Assembly: GCA_021846605.1 (NCBI GenBank)
Contig: JAJZWQ010000170.1
Coordinates: 1 to 6,252, forward strand
Direction: 5' to 3'
Source: Bacillota bacterium
GTDB lineage: Bacteria; Bacillota_E; RBS10-35; JAJYVN01
DNA length: 6,252 bases
How positions within the stretch are numbered: the stretch's first letter is position 1; each line of letters opens with the position of its first letter. Made by a program: the position numbers and the translations under genes. Below the pieces are notes generated by a model that saw only the letters and a program-made list of their open reading frames with translations, ran no database searches and had not been told where the DNA came from. Below are positions 5,956-6,252 of this stretch, in pieces.

Positions 5956-6252
5956 GTGGCCACCGGGTCGCCATTGCCGCGGGGTCCGCTCGCTGCTCGA
6001 GGGGCTGGGACGGGCTGGCGACGCGCCGGACGTGATCCGCGCCCGCCAATGCCGGCCCGCGCAACGCCAGGTCATCCTGGAGCAGCAACCGGCCGGCCTG
6101 CAGCCGGCGGAGGGGCCAAGTTCCGGGGGGGCCGCACCCATGCGGCGCGTTCAGTTGCCCTGGGGGGTTCCCGACTGCTGGGGATGTAGCGGCCGTTTAG
6201 GTCCTGGCACGGCATGGTGTGCAACTCTGCGACTCTGCGACTGGGCGCGACA
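5956..6252. other. right-hand region without an assignable gene
   Basis: I see no recognisable gene here. The frame of the preceding gene stays open from its stop to the window edge. From 5969 to 6115 its 49 codons have about 90%, 57% and 88% GC at positions 1, 2 and 3, a pattern typical of coding DNA, and the translation includes VRSLLEGLGRAGDAPDVIRA. No family is recognised and no start with a good ribosome binding site precedes it. An ATG at 6139 has seven Gs 8 bases upstream and could begin a reading frame leaving the window, with cysteines in CWGCSG, but support is weak. A 6-bp hairpin (GCCGGC, loop CTGCA) spans 6092-6108. An 8-bp tandem repeat lies at 6224-6239. Confidence 0.3.
6224..6239. 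repeat. 8-bp tandem duplication (ACTCTGCG twice)
   Basis: ACTCTGCG occurs at 6224-6231 and again directly at 6232-6239, followed by a partial third copy (ACTGGGCG, with two mismatches) at 6240-6247. It sits near the window edge, so the length of any array is unknown. Confidence 0.4.

Noticed and set aside
1..6252. CRISPR arrays, tRNA or rRNA genes, insertion sequences and phage or defence genes
   Set aside because: I looked for regularly spaced repeats, cloverleaf-like segments with CCA ends, transposase motifs and terminal inverted repeats, and found none I could support.

Overview
This is a GC-rich (roughly 70% by eye) bacterial window with tightly packed genes. Three of the four start codons chosen are GTG, and G-rich Shine-Dalgarno sequences precede them. 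I cannot fix the taxon. A cysteine desulfurase next to a ThiI without a rhodanese domain, plus a fused nucleotidyltransferase/phosphoglucomutase-like protein of about 840 residues, would fit a high-GC member of the Bacillota in the broad sense (Symbiobacterium, Thermaerobacter or Limnochorda type). That placement is an inference.

Layout. Bases 1-131 are non-coding and hold three consecutive small hairpins and a short direct repeat. Bases 132-2654 (minus strand) encode a sugar-1-phosphate nucleotidyltransferase with left-handed beta-helix repeats, fused to a phosphoglucomutase-like half whose catalytic motifs look degenerate. A 190-base divergent intergenic region (2655-2844) holds a plausible promoter for the rightward genes and a perfect 8-bp inverted repeat over its -35 box. 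Bases 2845-4014 (plus) encode a group I cysteine desulfurase. Bases 4011-5222 (plus) encode ThiI and overlap the desulfurase by four bases (ATGA). After a 77-base gap, 5300-5908 (plus) encodes a small Rossmann-fold NADP-binding protein of the F420:NADP oxidoreductase-like family (COG2085). The last 344 bases have no assignable gene. They hold a hairpin just past the last stop, a short stretch with coding-like base composition, and an 8-bp tandem duplication at the edge.

How the genes work together. The desulfurase and ThiI form an evident functional pair: the first takes sulfur from cysteine as a persulfide, and the second uses it with ATP to make 4-thiouridine at position 8 of tRNA. The leftward sugar-nucleotide gene and the NADP-binding gene have no clear link to that pathway. 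I see no mobile element, CRISPR array, tRNA, rRNA or defence system. The items most worth a second look are the apparently non-catalytic mutase half of the fusion protein, the operator-like repeat in the divergent promoter region, and the hairpin cluster at the left edge.
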